NCBI GenBank assembly: GCA_947455865.1
Contig: CANGQZ010000005.1
Location: forward strand, 1-39,049
DNA from: Sphingomonadaceae bacterium
Lineage (GTDB): Bacteria > Pseudomonadota > Alphaproteobacteria > Sphingomonadales > Sphingomonadaceae
Length of the DNA stretch: 39,049 nt
Direction: 5' to 3'
Of the stretch, positions 1 through 9,098 are shown in pieces. The first letter of the stretch is position 1, and each line of letters begins with the position of its first letter. A program made the translations under genes and the position numbers. The notes beneath the pieces were generated by a model. The model was not told the origin of the DNA. It saw only the letters and a list, made by a program, of their open reading frames with translations, and searched no databases.

Positions 1-85
1 CTGCCACCGTGCCGCCCTGTGCCAACACGATCTCCGCTTCACGCAGCTTGCCGATGATCTCTTCCGGCTTGTGCCTCCTCGCCAT
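1..85 (-). CDS. IS3-family transposase OrfA, N-terminal part (runs off window edge)
   Basis: Reverse-strand translation from ATG at 85 gives MARRHKPEEIIGKLREAEIVLAQGGTVA..., typical of IS3-family OrfA N-termini (helix-turn-helix). Confidence 0.8.
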   Translation of the reverse strand, partial: MARRHKPEEIIGKLREAEIVLAQGGTVA

Positions 86-148
86 TCCATTCCTCCTTCG
101 TGGCCAATTCTAAAATAGAAATTGGGCCACTCAGAAGGGGGCAGATCA
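1..148 (-). mobile_element. Partial IS3-family insertion sequence with its terminal end
   Basis: OrfA start preceded (on the - strand) by a hairpin GTGGCCCAATTTCTATTTTAGAATTGGCCAC (plus coordinates 100-130) and a putative end TGATCTGCCCCCTTCTGA (about 131-148). Exact end is inferred. Confidence 0.6.
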
Positions 149-331
149 CTTGACAATGGAACGGACCAAGCAGAAATCTTCGGCAATAGTGCGAGGCGCA
201 AAGGCGCCCGCGACGGGACTGAGGATTGCCACACGGTTGGCCGCGATCACGCGCTACCACCAAACCACCGGCGGTGCCGCGTGCTTTGCCACTGCGCCGT
301 AAACTGAAGCTTGCAGGCAGGACAGACGAGC

Positions 332-1435
332 ATGGACATCTACTACACTCCCCTCTGGCAGGACCCGGGCGCCGGCCGCCCTGCACGGCAATTCGTCCAG
401 GACGAAATGTGGCTGATGGAGCAGATTGAGGGATTTGGCTTTGATGCCTGTTGCTCGCCGGAGCATCATTTCGACATCGATTATTCGGCCTGTCCGGACA
501 ATTTCCTGCCGCTCGCGTATCTGGCCGGTAAGACCACGACGTTGAAGCTGTGCCTCGCCGCGGTAATCCTGCCGTGGAACGATCCCCTGCGCGCCGCTGA
601 AAAGCTCGCATTTCTGGATCACCTCAGCAACGGACGCTGCATCCCGGGGTTCGGGCGCGGGCTGGCGCGGATGGAATACGATCTGTTTGGGATCGACATG
701 AACGAATCGCGGGGCCGATTCGATGAATCAGTCGCAATGGTTCTGAACGCTCTCCGCACCGGTGAGATCGAAGGAACCGGTCCCTTTTACAAACAGCCAC
801 GCGCGCCGATACACCCCGCGCCACGCCCCGGTCTGCTCGACAACTTCGTCAGCGTCGGTATGTCGCCGGAATCGGCAGCGATGGCAGGCAAGCTGGGCGG
901 CAAGCTGCTGAGTTTTACCAGCAAGCCGCTTGCCCAGATGATGCCCCTGTACAATTCCTATGCGGATGCCTTGCGGGCCAATCATCCGACCAAGGTCCCA
1001 CATTATGTGATGGCCGATTTCTTCATGGTTCGCGAAAGTGCGGACGAAGCGCTCGATCTGGCGATGAAATATGTGGTTGAGTACTTCCACACCGTTGTCC
1101 GCCACTACGAGATGGATGGGCAGCATTTCGAAAATGCGAAAGGCTATAGCAGCTATGCAGCAGACGCCGCCGCGTTGCGCGAAGCGGGCGCACAAGCTGC
1201 GGCAGAGGCATACGTCCTTTCGCAAGTTGGGATAGGCAGCCCCGCGCAAGTCCTGGAAAAGATAGAGGAGCGTGTGCGCGGTGTCGGCCCCGAGATAAGT
1301 CTGGCCGGCTGCTTTTATTACAGCGGCATGCCGCGCGAACTGGCGCAGGCATCGATGCGCCTGTTCAGCGAGACAGTGATTTCCGAGGCGAAGAGCACGG
1401 CAGCCAAAGCGCAGTTAGAAGGCGTGGTTGCGTAA
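332..1435 (+). CDS. LLM class flavin-dependent oxidoreductase (luciferase-like monooxygenase)
   Basis: MDIYYTPLWQDPG...GFDACCSPEHHFDIDY...LKLCLAAVILPWNDPLRAAEKLAFLDHLSNGRCIPGFGRG; bacterial luciferase-like fold signature. ORF opens at 311; ATG at 332 preferred. Confidence 0.88.
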   Translation: MDIYYTPLWQDPGAGRPARQFVQDEMWLMEQIEGFGFDACCSPEHHFDIDYSACPDNFLPLAYLAGKTTTLKLCLAAVILPWNDPLRAAEKLAFLDHLSNGRCIPGFGRGLARMEYDLFGIDMNESRGRFDESVAMVLNALRTGEIEGTGPFYKQPRAPIHPAPRPGLLDNFVSVGMSPESAAMAGKLGGKLLSFTSKPLAQMMPLYNSYADALRANHPTKVPHYVMADFFMVRESADEALDLAMKYVVEYFHTVVRHYEMDGQHFENAKGYSSYAADAAALREAGAQAAAEAYVLSQVGIGSPAQVLEKIEERVRGVGPEISLAGCFYYSGMPRELAQASMRLFSETVISEAKSTAAKAQLEGVVA

Positions 1436-1580
1436 AGACCTCCCGCCTCAGCCGAAGGCGGGGCAAGCCGGAAGGCCTGCCCCGGGATGAGCAGAAAAGC
1501 AGGCGCGATTTGCCCTGCCCCGCTGGCTTCGGCTCATCAAGCGGCACCGCTTCGGGGCGATGGCGCTTGATCATGACCGC

Positions 1581-2471
1581 TCAGTCGGCCCAGCAGGTCC
1601 TTGCAAAATCACCAATCTCGTTGAGCGTTGTCGCAGCAGCACCGATGAACGGGAAGAACGTCCAGATGTGGACGTAGCCATCGACCAGAGACAGCGTGAC
1701 CGTTCCGCCCGCCGCCTCGATCTTGGCCGCCATCCGCACCGAATCGTCGCGCAGCGCTTCGGAATTGCTGGCGGTGAGATAGATCGGCGGCAGACCGGCG
1801 GGATTGCCCCACAGCGGCGAGGCAAGCGGATGCTCGTGCGGATCGATTTCGCCGATATAGACTTTGCCCATGCCCACGATCAGATCGCGATTGATCAGCG
1901 GATCGCTGGGGATGTTGGCGCTGCCTCCCTCACCGGCCAGATCAAGCAGCGGGGCGATGCCGATGCCGCCCGCCGGGAGCGGCACGCCAAGATCGCGCAG
2001 GTTCATCAGCGTGGCGAGGCACAGCCCGCCCCCGGCGGAATCGCCGCTGAGCAGCAGGCTGCCGGGATCGTGCGCGGCGATGAGTGCGCGGTAGACCGCG
2101 AGTGCGTCTTCCACCGGGGCGGGATAAGGATGCTCGGGCGCGAGCCGGTAATCGGGCAGCAGCACCGGCGCGCCGGTGGCGGCCGACAGTCGACCGGCGA
2201 ATTCCCGGTAGGCATTGGCCGAGCCCATCACGTAGCCACCTGAATGGAAGTGGACCACGAGCCGAGCTGCATCGGTGCCGGGCGCGGTCACCTTGATGCA
2301 GGGGACTCCACCGATGGTCAGCGATTCGATCACGAGGTCTGCTGGTAGGCCGAGCTTGGCCGCCATCGCTTCGAACCCGTCACGCCACTCGCTGATCGGC
2401 GCGTCATGATCGGCCGGGGTGCCTTCCTTGAACATCGCGACGCTGAGGGCTTTTGCCGCTTCTTCGTCCAT
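1581..2471 (-). CDS. Alpha/beta hydrolase, HSL/arylesterase-like (carboxylesterase)
   Basis: VVHFHSGGYVMGSANAYREFAGRLSAATGAPVLLPDYRLAPEHPYPAPVEDA...LSGDSAGGGL: HGG-like oxyanion motif plus GDSAGG nucleophile elbow. Confidence 0.9.
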   Translation of the reverse strand: MDEEAAKALSVAMFKEGTPADHDAPISEWRDGFEAMAAKLGLPADLVIESLTIGGVPCIKVTAPGTDAARLVVHFHSGGYVMGSANAYREFAGRLSAATGAPVLLPDYRLAPEHPYPAPVEDALAVYRALIAAHDPGSLLLSGDSAGGGLCLATLMNLRDLGVPLPAGGIGIAPLLDLAGEGGSANIPSDPLINRDLIVGMGKVYIGEIDPHEHPLASPLWGNPAGLPPIYLTASNSEALRDDSVRMAAKIEAAGGTVTLSLVDGYVHIWTFFPFIGAAATTLNEIGDFARTCWAD

Positions 2472-2641
2472 CCTGCTATCCTTCCCGAAATTCCAATTAT
2501 GTTCGGAAATCATACGGTGAGGTCCGCCGGCAAACAAGCTCTCGCAGATATAAGATTCTGCTTGTTCCCGGCCCGGAAATTCCCGAACATATGCCGCAAA
2601 TATAGGCCCGGACTGCGGGCTGCAAACCAATGGAGAGCGAC

Positions 2642-3379
2642 ATGGCAGGCAGGCTTGAGGGCAAAGTGGCGATCATCACCGGCGCGGCGCGCGGACAAGG
2701 CGCAGACGAGGCGCGCGCGTTCGTGGCCGAAGGGGCCAAAGTGGTGCTCACCGACGTGCTGCCCGAAGTACACTCGGTGGCTGCCGAGCTGGGCGATGCG
2801 GCGGTGGCGCTGGATCACGACGTGACCGACGAGGCGCAGTGGGGCGTGGTGGTAAAGACCGCGCTTGACCGGTTCGGCAAGCTGGACGTGCTGGTCAACA
2901 ACGCCGGGATATTCCGGCCGGGGACCATGCTCGAAACCACCAAGGAGCAGTTCGTCGCGCACACCAACGTCAACCAGCTGGGCGTGTTTCTGGGCATGAA
3001 GGCAGCGGCGCCGGCGATGATCGCCAATGGCAGCGGCTCGATCGTCAATATCGGTTCGGGCGCCGGGCAGCGCGGCTATCCTGGCATCTTCGCCTATCTC
3101 GCCAGCAAGTGGGCGGTGACCGGCATGACCAAGGCAGTCGCGCGCGAGCTGGCGCCGCACAAGATCCGCGTCAATTCGGTCCACCCAGGGCTGATCGCCA
3201 CGCCGATGATCGCCGGCCCTAACGATCAGGCCGCGCTGGCCGAACTGGCCGCAACCGTGCCGCTCGGCCGCACCGGTATCACCGCCGATGTGGTCGAAGT
3301 GGTGATACACTTGGCTTCCGACAAATCGAGCTACTCGACCGGTTCGGAATTCACGATGGACGGCGGCACCGGGCTTTGA
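2642..3379 (+). CDS. SDR family NAD(P)-dependent oxidoreductase
   Basis: GKVAIITGAARGQG (TGxxxGxG), NNAG, YLASKWAVTG (YxxxK) motifs. Confidence 0.93.
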   Translation: MAGRLEGKVAIITGAARGQGADEARAFVAEGAKVVLTDVLPEVHSVAAELGDAAVALDHDVTDEAQWGVVVKTALDRFGKLDVLVNNAGIFRPGTMLETTKEQFVAHTNVNQLGVFLGMKAAAPAMIANGSGSIVNIGSGAGQRGYPGIFAYLASKWAVTGMTKAVARELAPHKIRVNSVHPGLIATPMIAGPNDQAALAELAATVPLGRTGITADVVEVVIHLASDKSSYSTGSEFTMDGGTGL

Positions 3380-5805
3380 TGCCCTGGGCGGATGCACGGC
3401 GCGGGGGCGCAGGCCCCGAACAGGGGACAGGCGGGATGACGTTGTGGCCGGCACGGATCGTTGCGGCGATCCTTTTCGCGATCGGGCTGGCTGTGGCCGG
3501 CGGCGGAGCCTACCTACTCTTGCTCGGCGGATCGGCCTATTACCTCGTCGGCGGGATCGCGGTGGCGCTGGCCGGATGGTGGACGTGGCGCGGCGAGGCG
3601 CGCGGCGGATGGTTGTACGGGCTGTTTCTGGCCGCAACGATGGGCTGGGCGCTGTGGGAATCGGGACTTGATGCGTGGCAGCTGACGGCGCGAATCTTCG
3701 GCCCGGCGGTGATCGGGCTACTGTTCGCGCTACCCCCGGTGCGCCGCCCGCTGGGCCGCGGTGGCAACGCCGCAGCGCTGGTCGCGCTGGCCGGGGTGGC
3801 GCTGGTATCGGCAAGCCACTTGCGTTCGCCGATGGAGATCGCGGCGCAGGGTGCGGCGGTGCGCGAGCAGCTGGCGATTGCCGGCAATCCTGGCGAATGG
3901 CGGGTGTGGGGCCGTGACGATGGCGGCACCCGGTTTTCACCGGTCAGCCAGATCACGCCAGAGAATGTCAGCAAGCTCAAGTTGGCGTGGCAGTTCGACA
4001 CCGGGATCGATCCGATGTCGCAGCCGACGCCGAGCCCGATGCAGACGACCCCGCTGATGGTTGATGGCAAGCTGTTCTTCTGCACCCAGACCAACGTGGT
4101 CTTCGCGCTCGATCCCGATAGCGGCAAGCAGGCGTGGCGGTTCGATCCCAAGGTCGACCCAGCCGGCGGCTCGGTCGTGCGCACCTGCCGCGGGGTCGCC
4201 TATCACGATGGCGCACCCGGGTTGGCCGACGGCACCGCGCCGTTCTGCGCCCGCAAGATTATCACCGCGACTTATGGCGCGCAGCTGATCGCGCTCGACA
4301 GCCAGACCGGGCGCCTCTGCCCCGGCTTCGGCAATGCCGGCTTCGTCAATCTCAAGGACGGGCTGGGCGAGGTTGCCACAGGGTATTACTATGTCAGCTC
4401 GGCGCCGGGGATCGTGCGCGACACGATCGTGGTTGGCGGCTGGGTGGCGGACAATGTCAGCACTGACGAGCCTTCAGGCGTGATCCGCGGTTTTGATGTC
4501 GCCACCGGCAAGCTGCGCTGGGCATGGGACGCGGGCAATCCCGGCAACCATGCCGCGCCGGCGCCAGGACAGAGCTACACCCGCTCGACCCCCAATTCGT
4601 GGGCGCCGATGAGCGTCGATGCCGCGCTGGGCCTCGTGTTCGTCCCGACCGGCAACCCTCCGCCCGACCATTTCGGGGCCAACCGTTCGCCGCTGAGCGA
4701 GAAATACGGCAGTTCGGTGGTGGCGATCGATGCGGTGAGCGGCGCGGTGCGCTGGTCATTCCAGACCGCGCATCACGATTTGTGGGACTACGACGTTGCC
4801 TCGCAGCCGACTCTGATCGATTTCCCCGGCCCGGGCGGCCCGATCCCGGCGCTGGTCCAGCCGACCAAGCGATCCGAAGTGTTCGTGCTCGATCGGCGCA
4901 CCGGGGTTCCGCTGACCCGGGTGGAAGAACGCCCGGCGCCGCAGCGCGGAAAAGTGCCCGAGGAGCGGCTGGCGCCGACCCAGCCGTTCTCGGTGGGCAT
5001 ACCCGACTTTTCGGGCGGCGTGCTCAGCGAACGGTCGATGTGGGGGATGACCCCGCTTGATCAGCTGTGGTGCCGCATCCGCTTTCGCCAGCTGCGCTAT
5101 GACGGACGCGAGACCCCGCCGGGACTGGACGAATCGATCATCTTCCCGAGCATCGGCGGAGGGCAGAACTGGGGCGGGGTTTCATATGATCCCGAGCGCA
5201 AGCTGCTGATGGTCAATTCGCTGCAGTATGCCAGCCTGATCTACCTGGTCCCACGCGCGGAAACCGACCGGTTGATCGCCAAGGCCAAGGCCAGCGGCGA
5301 CAGCCATAGCACCGCCAACTTCGACATTCCCCAGCCGATGGCGGGAACGCCTTATGGCGCCAAGCTGCGCGGGTTCACCACCCCGTTCGGGACGCTGTGC
5401 AATCCCCCACCATATGGCCGGCTGACCGCGGTGGACATGACCACCGGCAAAGTCCGCTGGCAGCGCCCGGTCGGGACGATGCAGGACAGCGGGCCGTTCG
5501 GGCTGGAATCGGGCCTGAAGATCCCGATGGGCATGCCCGGGTTCGGCGGCACGCTCGTCACCCGCAGCGGGCTGACCTTCTTCGGCGGCCAGAAGGAGCG
5601 GACGTTCCGGGCCTTTTCCACCGAGAGCGGGGCCGAACTGTGGTCGACGCGGATGCCGGCGAGTGGCAATGCCAATCCGATGACTTACCTTGGCCCCAAA
5701 AGCGGCCGCCAGTTCGTGGTGATCGCCGCCACCGGCCACGTAACCTCGCAATCCCTGCCCTTGGGCCGGACCATCCAAGCCTATGCCTTACCGGAGACGA
5801 AGTGA
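3379..5805 (+). CDS. Membrane-bound PQQ-dependent dehydrogenase, glucose/quinate/shikimate-like family
   Basis: N-terminal hydrophobic segments followed by a PQQ beta-propeller (GEWRVWGRDDGGTRFSPVSQITPENVSKLKLAWQFDTG, TPLMVDGKLFFCTQTNVVFALDPDSGKQAW, WDYDVASQPTLIDFPG). Start overlaps the SDR stop. Confidence 0.88.
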   Translation: MPWADARRGGAGPEQGTGGMTLWPARIVAAILFAIGLAVAGGGAYLLLLGGSAYYLVGGIAVALAGWWTWRGEARGGWLYGLFLAATMGWALWESGLDAWQLTARIFGPAVIGLLFALPPVRRPLGRGGNAAALVALAGVALVSASHLRSPMEIAAQGAAVREQLAIAGNPGEWRVWGRDDGGTRFSPVSQITPENVSKLKLAWQFDTGIDPMSQPTPSPMQTTPLMVDGKLFFCTQTNVVFALDPDSGKQAWRFDPKVDPAGGSVVRTCRGVAYHDGAPGLADGTAPFCARKIITATYGAQLIALDSQTGRLCPGFGNAGFVNLKDGLGEVATGYYYVSSAPGIVRDTIVVGGWVADNVSTDEPSGVIRGFDVATGKLRWAWDAGNPGNHAAPAPGQSYTRSTPNSWAPMSVDAALGLVFVPTGNPPPDHFGANRSPLSEKYGSSVVAIDAVSGAVRWSFQTAHHDLWDYDVASQPTLIDFPGPGGPIPALVQPTKRSEVFVLDRRTGVPLTRVEERPAPQRGKVPEERLAPTQPFSVGIPDFSGGVLSERSMWGMTPLDQLWCRIRFRQLRYDGRETPPGLDESIIFPSIGGGQNWGGVSYDPERKLLMVNSLQYASLIYLVPRAETDRLIAKAKASGDSHSTANFDIPQPMAGTPYGAKLRGFTTPFGTLCNPPPYGRLTAVDMTTGKVRWQRPVGTMQDSGPFGLESGLKIPMGMPGFGGTLVTRSGLTFFGGQKERTFRAFSTESGAELWSTRMPASGNANPMTYLGPKSGRQFVVIAATGHVTSQSLPLGRTIQAYALPETK

Positions 5806-6290
5806 TGATCCTCAACCGCGCCACCGATTTCCGCCCCGCCGAACTGCTCGCCCGCGCCCGCAGCGACGATCCGCGCGAATGGGTGCCGGCCGCGAAAGAG
5901 GGGGTGTGGATGCGCCCCTTGATGTTCGACACCAATGCCGGCGCGTGGGTCAACGTCACCCGCATCCAGTGCGAAGGCAAGATCACCCGCCATGCCCATC
6001 CTTCGCCGGTCCATGCCTATGTCCTCTCGGGCGAATGGCACTATGCCGAGCGCGACTGGGTCGCCCGGGCCGGCGATTTTCTGGTCGAACCGGCGGGCGA
6101 CGTCCACACCCTGATCGGCCGGCCCGGCGGATCCGAAACGCTGTTCAACATCGCCAGCACGCTGATCGAACTCGACGATGACGGCAAGCCGGTCGGCTAT
6201 GCCGATGTCTTCACCCGCATCGAACAGGCCGCGGCACATTTTGAAAAGGTTGGCCTTGGCCGCGATTACGTGCGGCAGTTCATCCGCTGA
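5805..6290 (+). CDS. Cupin protein, 2,4'-dihydroxyacetophenone dioxygenase-like
   Basis: GKITRHAHPSPVHAYVLSGEWHYAERDWVARAGDFLVEPAGDVHTL: cupin metal-binding motifs; start overlaps preceding stop. Confidence 0.75.
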   Translation: MILNRATDFRPAELLARARSDDPREWVPAAKEGVWMRPLMFDTNAGAWVNVTRIQCEGKITRHAHPSPVHAYVLSGEWHYAERDWVARAGDFLVEPAGDVHTLIGRPGGSETLFNIASTLIELDDDGKPVGYADVFTRIEQAAAHFEKVGLGRDYVRQFIR

Positions 6291-6304
6291 CCGGAGCGAC
6301 CGCG

Positions 6305-7021
6305 ATGATCGACCTCTATTTCGCCACCAGCCCCAACGTCTACAAGGTGTGCATCGCGCTGGAGGAGATGGGGCTGGAATACCGGCTGGTCCCGGTCGAT
6401 CTCAGCCAGGGCGCGCACCTCGATCCGGGCAAGCTGGGCGGGGCGACAACCGGCAAGGTCCCGGTCATCGTCGATCACGCCCCGACTGATGGCGGCGAGC
6501 CGGCCACGGTGGTCGAATCCGGCGCGATCCTCCAATATCTGGCTGAAAAAACCGGACAGTTCATCGGCGCCACCCCGCGCGAGCGCGGCGAAGTGATGCA
6601 GTGGCTGTTTTGGCAGATGGGCGGCCTCGGCCCGATCGGCGGGCAGCTATGGCACTTCCGCGCCTTCGCCCAGATCATCGCCCCAGAGTTTGACAACAGC
6701 TATGCGCTCAATCGCTACGACCGGATGTTTGCCCGCATCTGGCGGACGATGGACGAACGGCTGGCGGCGGCGGACTATCTCGCCGGGGCCTATTCGGTCG
6801 CCGACATGGCCTGCTATCCCTGGGTCGCCTATCTCGCGCCGGCCGAGGGGGTAGAGGCCTATCCCCACGTCCATCGCTGGCGCGACGCGCTTGTCGCGCG
6901 GCCGGCGGTGGCGGCAGCTTATGCCCGGGCGGCGGCGCTTGACGTCGGGTATGAACGTAGCGAGCTGGGCACCGCGCTGATGCCGTGGGACGGGATCATG
7001 CAGCACGTGATCACGGTTTGA
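6305..7021 (+). CDS. Glutathione S-transferase family protein
   Basis: MIDLYFATSPNVYKVCIALEEMGLEYRLVPVDLSQGAHLDP...VPVIVDHAP...VVESGAILQYLAEKTGQF: thioredoxin-like GST N-domain with ESGAI motif. Confidence 0.92.
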   Translation: MIDLYFATSPNVYKVCIALEEMGLEYRLVPVDLSQGAHLDPGKLGGATTGKVPVIVDHAPTDGGEPATVVESGAILQYLAEKTGQFIGATPRERGEVMQWLFWQMGGLGPIGGQLWHFRAFAQIIAPEFDNSYALNRYDRMFARIWRTMDERLAAADYLAGAYSVADMACYPWVAYLAPAEGVEAYPHVHRWRDALVARPAVAAAYARAAALDVGYERSELGTALMPWDGIMQHVITV

Positions 7022-7062
7022 AGCGCCACAAGAACGGGGGCCACCAGACCCCCGCCCCCGCT

Positions 7063-8700
7063 TCAGCTCATCACGAAACCTTCGTAATCGTTGGCTTTGA
7101 CCTTGCTGACCCGCTCGCGGTAGGCCGGGTTGCCGCCGTTGTAGACCAGCAGTTTGTGGCCGCGCTTCGGGCCCTTGCCGAACTCGCCCCAGAACCATGA
7201 GTTGGTGACGGTGGGCAGCAGGGTCTGCGCGGCAACGTCATAGACGTGCTGGGTCCACTCTTCGGCCTTGGCCTCGTCGGCCTCGACCCGTTCGATCCCC
7301 TGCTCGATGATCTTCGTGAACATCTCGGTCACCCAGTTGACCTGGGCTTCCGCGCAGCGCGGGATGTTGCAGTTGGTCGCGCCGTTGTGCGCGCCGACCA
7401 GCGTGAACAGGTTGGGAAACTCCGGGATCTGCAGGCCGAGATACGTGAATGGCCCATCGGCCCACGATTCCTTCAGCGTCTTGCCGCCGATGCCGTGGAT
7501 GTCCATCTGCTTCAGCCCGCCGATGATCGCATCGAACCCGGTGGCATAGATGAGGATGTCCAATTCATGGAACGCGTCACTGGTGCGGATGCCGGTCGGG
7601 GTGAATTCCTCGACCGGGGTTTCCACCAGATCCACCAGCGTAACGCTGGGCCGGTTGTACGTCTCGTAATAGCCCGATTCCATCGGCACCCGCTTCAGCC
7701 CGAAGCCGTGATCCTTGGGGATCAGCTTTTCGGCAATCTTCGGATCCTTGACGCGCTGGCGGATTTTCTTCGCAATGAAATCGGTGATGTAGCCGTTCGA
7801 AACCGGGCTGGTGAACATGTCGGCATAGTGGCCGACCCAGATCTCGAAGCCCGACTGGTTGTACACTTCCTCGAACACCGCCTCGCGCTCTTCAGCGGTG
7901 GTGCCCTCGCTGCTCGCGAACCGGAAATCGTGCTGGAAGCCCGAGGTCGTGCTTTCGCAGCGGGCGAATATGTCGTTGTACCGCGCCTTGATCTCGGCCA
8001 TCCGCTCCGGCTCGATCGGCTTGTTGCATAGCGGCGCGCACCAGTTGGGGTGGCGCTGGAACACGGTCAGGTGCTCGGCCGTCTTGCCGACTTCGGTGAT
8101 GATCTGCACCCCGGTCGAGCCGGTCCCGAACACGCCCACCCGCTTGCCGGTGAAATCCACTTCCTTGCCGCCAAAGCCGCTGCGGGCATGCGGCCAGTAA
8201 TACGAATGGTAGCTTTCGCCGCGGAACAGATCCATGCCGGGGAACGACGGCATGATCGGGTTGGACAGCGCGCCCACCGCGGTCAGCAGCCAGCGCGAGG
8301 AGAGCGCTTCGGCATTGTCGAGTTCGACCGTCCAGCTGTTTGCGGCGTTATCGAACGCGGCCTTCGTCACACGGGTGTTGAAGGTGATGTCCTTGCGCAG
8401 GTCCATCTTGTCCGCCGCGCGGCTGAAGAATTCCATCACTTCGGGCTGCGAGGCGAACTCGTTGCTCCAGTCCCACTCCTGAAGGAGATCGGGCAGGAAC
8501 GAGTAGGCATAAGTATAGCTCTCGGAATCGAGCTTGCAGCCGGGATAGCGGTTCATGTTCCAGGTGCCGCCGACATCGCCGTTCTTCTCGATGATGCGGA
8601 CGGAAAGGCCCAGCTGGCGCAGCTTCCACATCGTGTACATCCCGGTCAGTCCGGCCCCGATGATGATCGCGTCGTAATCGAACTTTGCTGCTTCTGCCAT
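7063..8700 (-). CDS. FAD-dependent monooxygenase, flavin-containing/Baeyer-Villiger type
   Basis: DAIIIGAGLTGMYTMWKLRQLG (GxGxxG), GVFGTGSTGVQIITEVGKTAEHLTVFQRHPNW, DILIYATGFDAIIGG, YHSYYWPHARSG. Confidence 0.9.
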   Translation of the reverse strand: MAEAAKFDYDAIIIGAGLTGMYTMWKLRQLGLSVRIIEKNGDVGGTWNMNRYPGCKLDSESYTYAYSFLPDLLQEWDWSNEFASQPEVMEFFSRAADKMDLRKDITFNTRVTKAAFDNAANSWTVELDNAEALSSRWLLTAVGALSNPIMPSFPGMDLFRGESYHSYYWPHARSGFGGKEVDFTGKRVGVFGTGSTGVQIITEVGKTAEHLTVFQRHPNWCAPLCNKPIEPERMAEIKARYNDIFARCESTTSGFQHDFRFASSEGTTAEEREAVFEEVYNQSGFEIWVGHYADMFTSPVSNGYITDFIAKKIRQRVKDPKIAEKLIPKDHGFGLKRVPMESGYYETYNRPSVTLVDLVETPVEEFTPTGIRTSDAFHELDILIYATGFDAIIGGLKQMDIHGIGGKTLKESWADGPFTYLGLQIPEFPNLFTLVGAHNGATNCNIPRCAEAQVNWVTEMFTKIIEQGIERVEADEAKAEEWTQHVYDVAAQTLLPTVTNSWFWGEFGKGPKRGHKLLVYNGGNPAYRERVSKVKANDYEGFVMS

Positions 8701-8816
8701 GTGGTCCTCTTGATCCCGTGCCTGCCACCTTCCGCATCGACGCGCGGGATTGGGCTTCTCCACTTATCCGAATTACTGTCGGATTTCAAAACGAATATTG
8801 CCGGGAGGAGAAGCCC

Positions 8817-9003
8817 ACCCCGCTGCGCCGATGCCCACCCCGCTGCGACTAGGCGCGCCTGCGGCTCACCAAGTCTCGCGCCCCTCCCGCCTGCGGGAGG
8901 GGGAAGTATCATCCTTACTAGACTCCCGCTCATCCTGAGCTTGTCGAAGGACGGGAGGGGCAATCAGCGCAACGTTAGACTCCCCTCCCGCAGGCGGGAG
9001 GGG
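8817..9003. repeat. Intergenic repeat cluster (palindromic C/G-rich units plus TCATCCTGAGCTTGTCGAAGGAC element)
   Basis: CCCCTCCCGCCTGCGGGAGGGG (8881-8902) and CCCCTCCCGCAGGCGGGAGGGG (8982-9003), with CTCATCCTGAGCTTGTCGAAGGAC between; duplicated GCCCACCCCGCTGCG just upstream. Confidence 0.8.
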
Positions 9004-9045
9004 CTGGGGGTGGGCACGCGACCAACCCCAAGCCTCGCCCCCAAC

Positions 9046-9076
9046 GAAAAAGGGCGCAGCTCGCGCTGCGCCCTTT
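9046..9076 (-). terminator. Rho-independent terminator of the TonB-dependent receptor gene
   Basis: 12-bp stem AAAGGGCGCAGC/GCTGCGCCCTTT followed by a T-run on the - strand, just after the stop at 9099. Confidence 0.8.
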
Positions 9077-9098
9077 CCGTTGTCAAAGAAACCAGTGC

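Noticed and set aside
2510-3940. 476-aa minus-strand ORF
   Set aside because: Antisense to the SDR and PQQ dehydrogenase genes; low-complexity Arg/Pro/Ala start, no domain.
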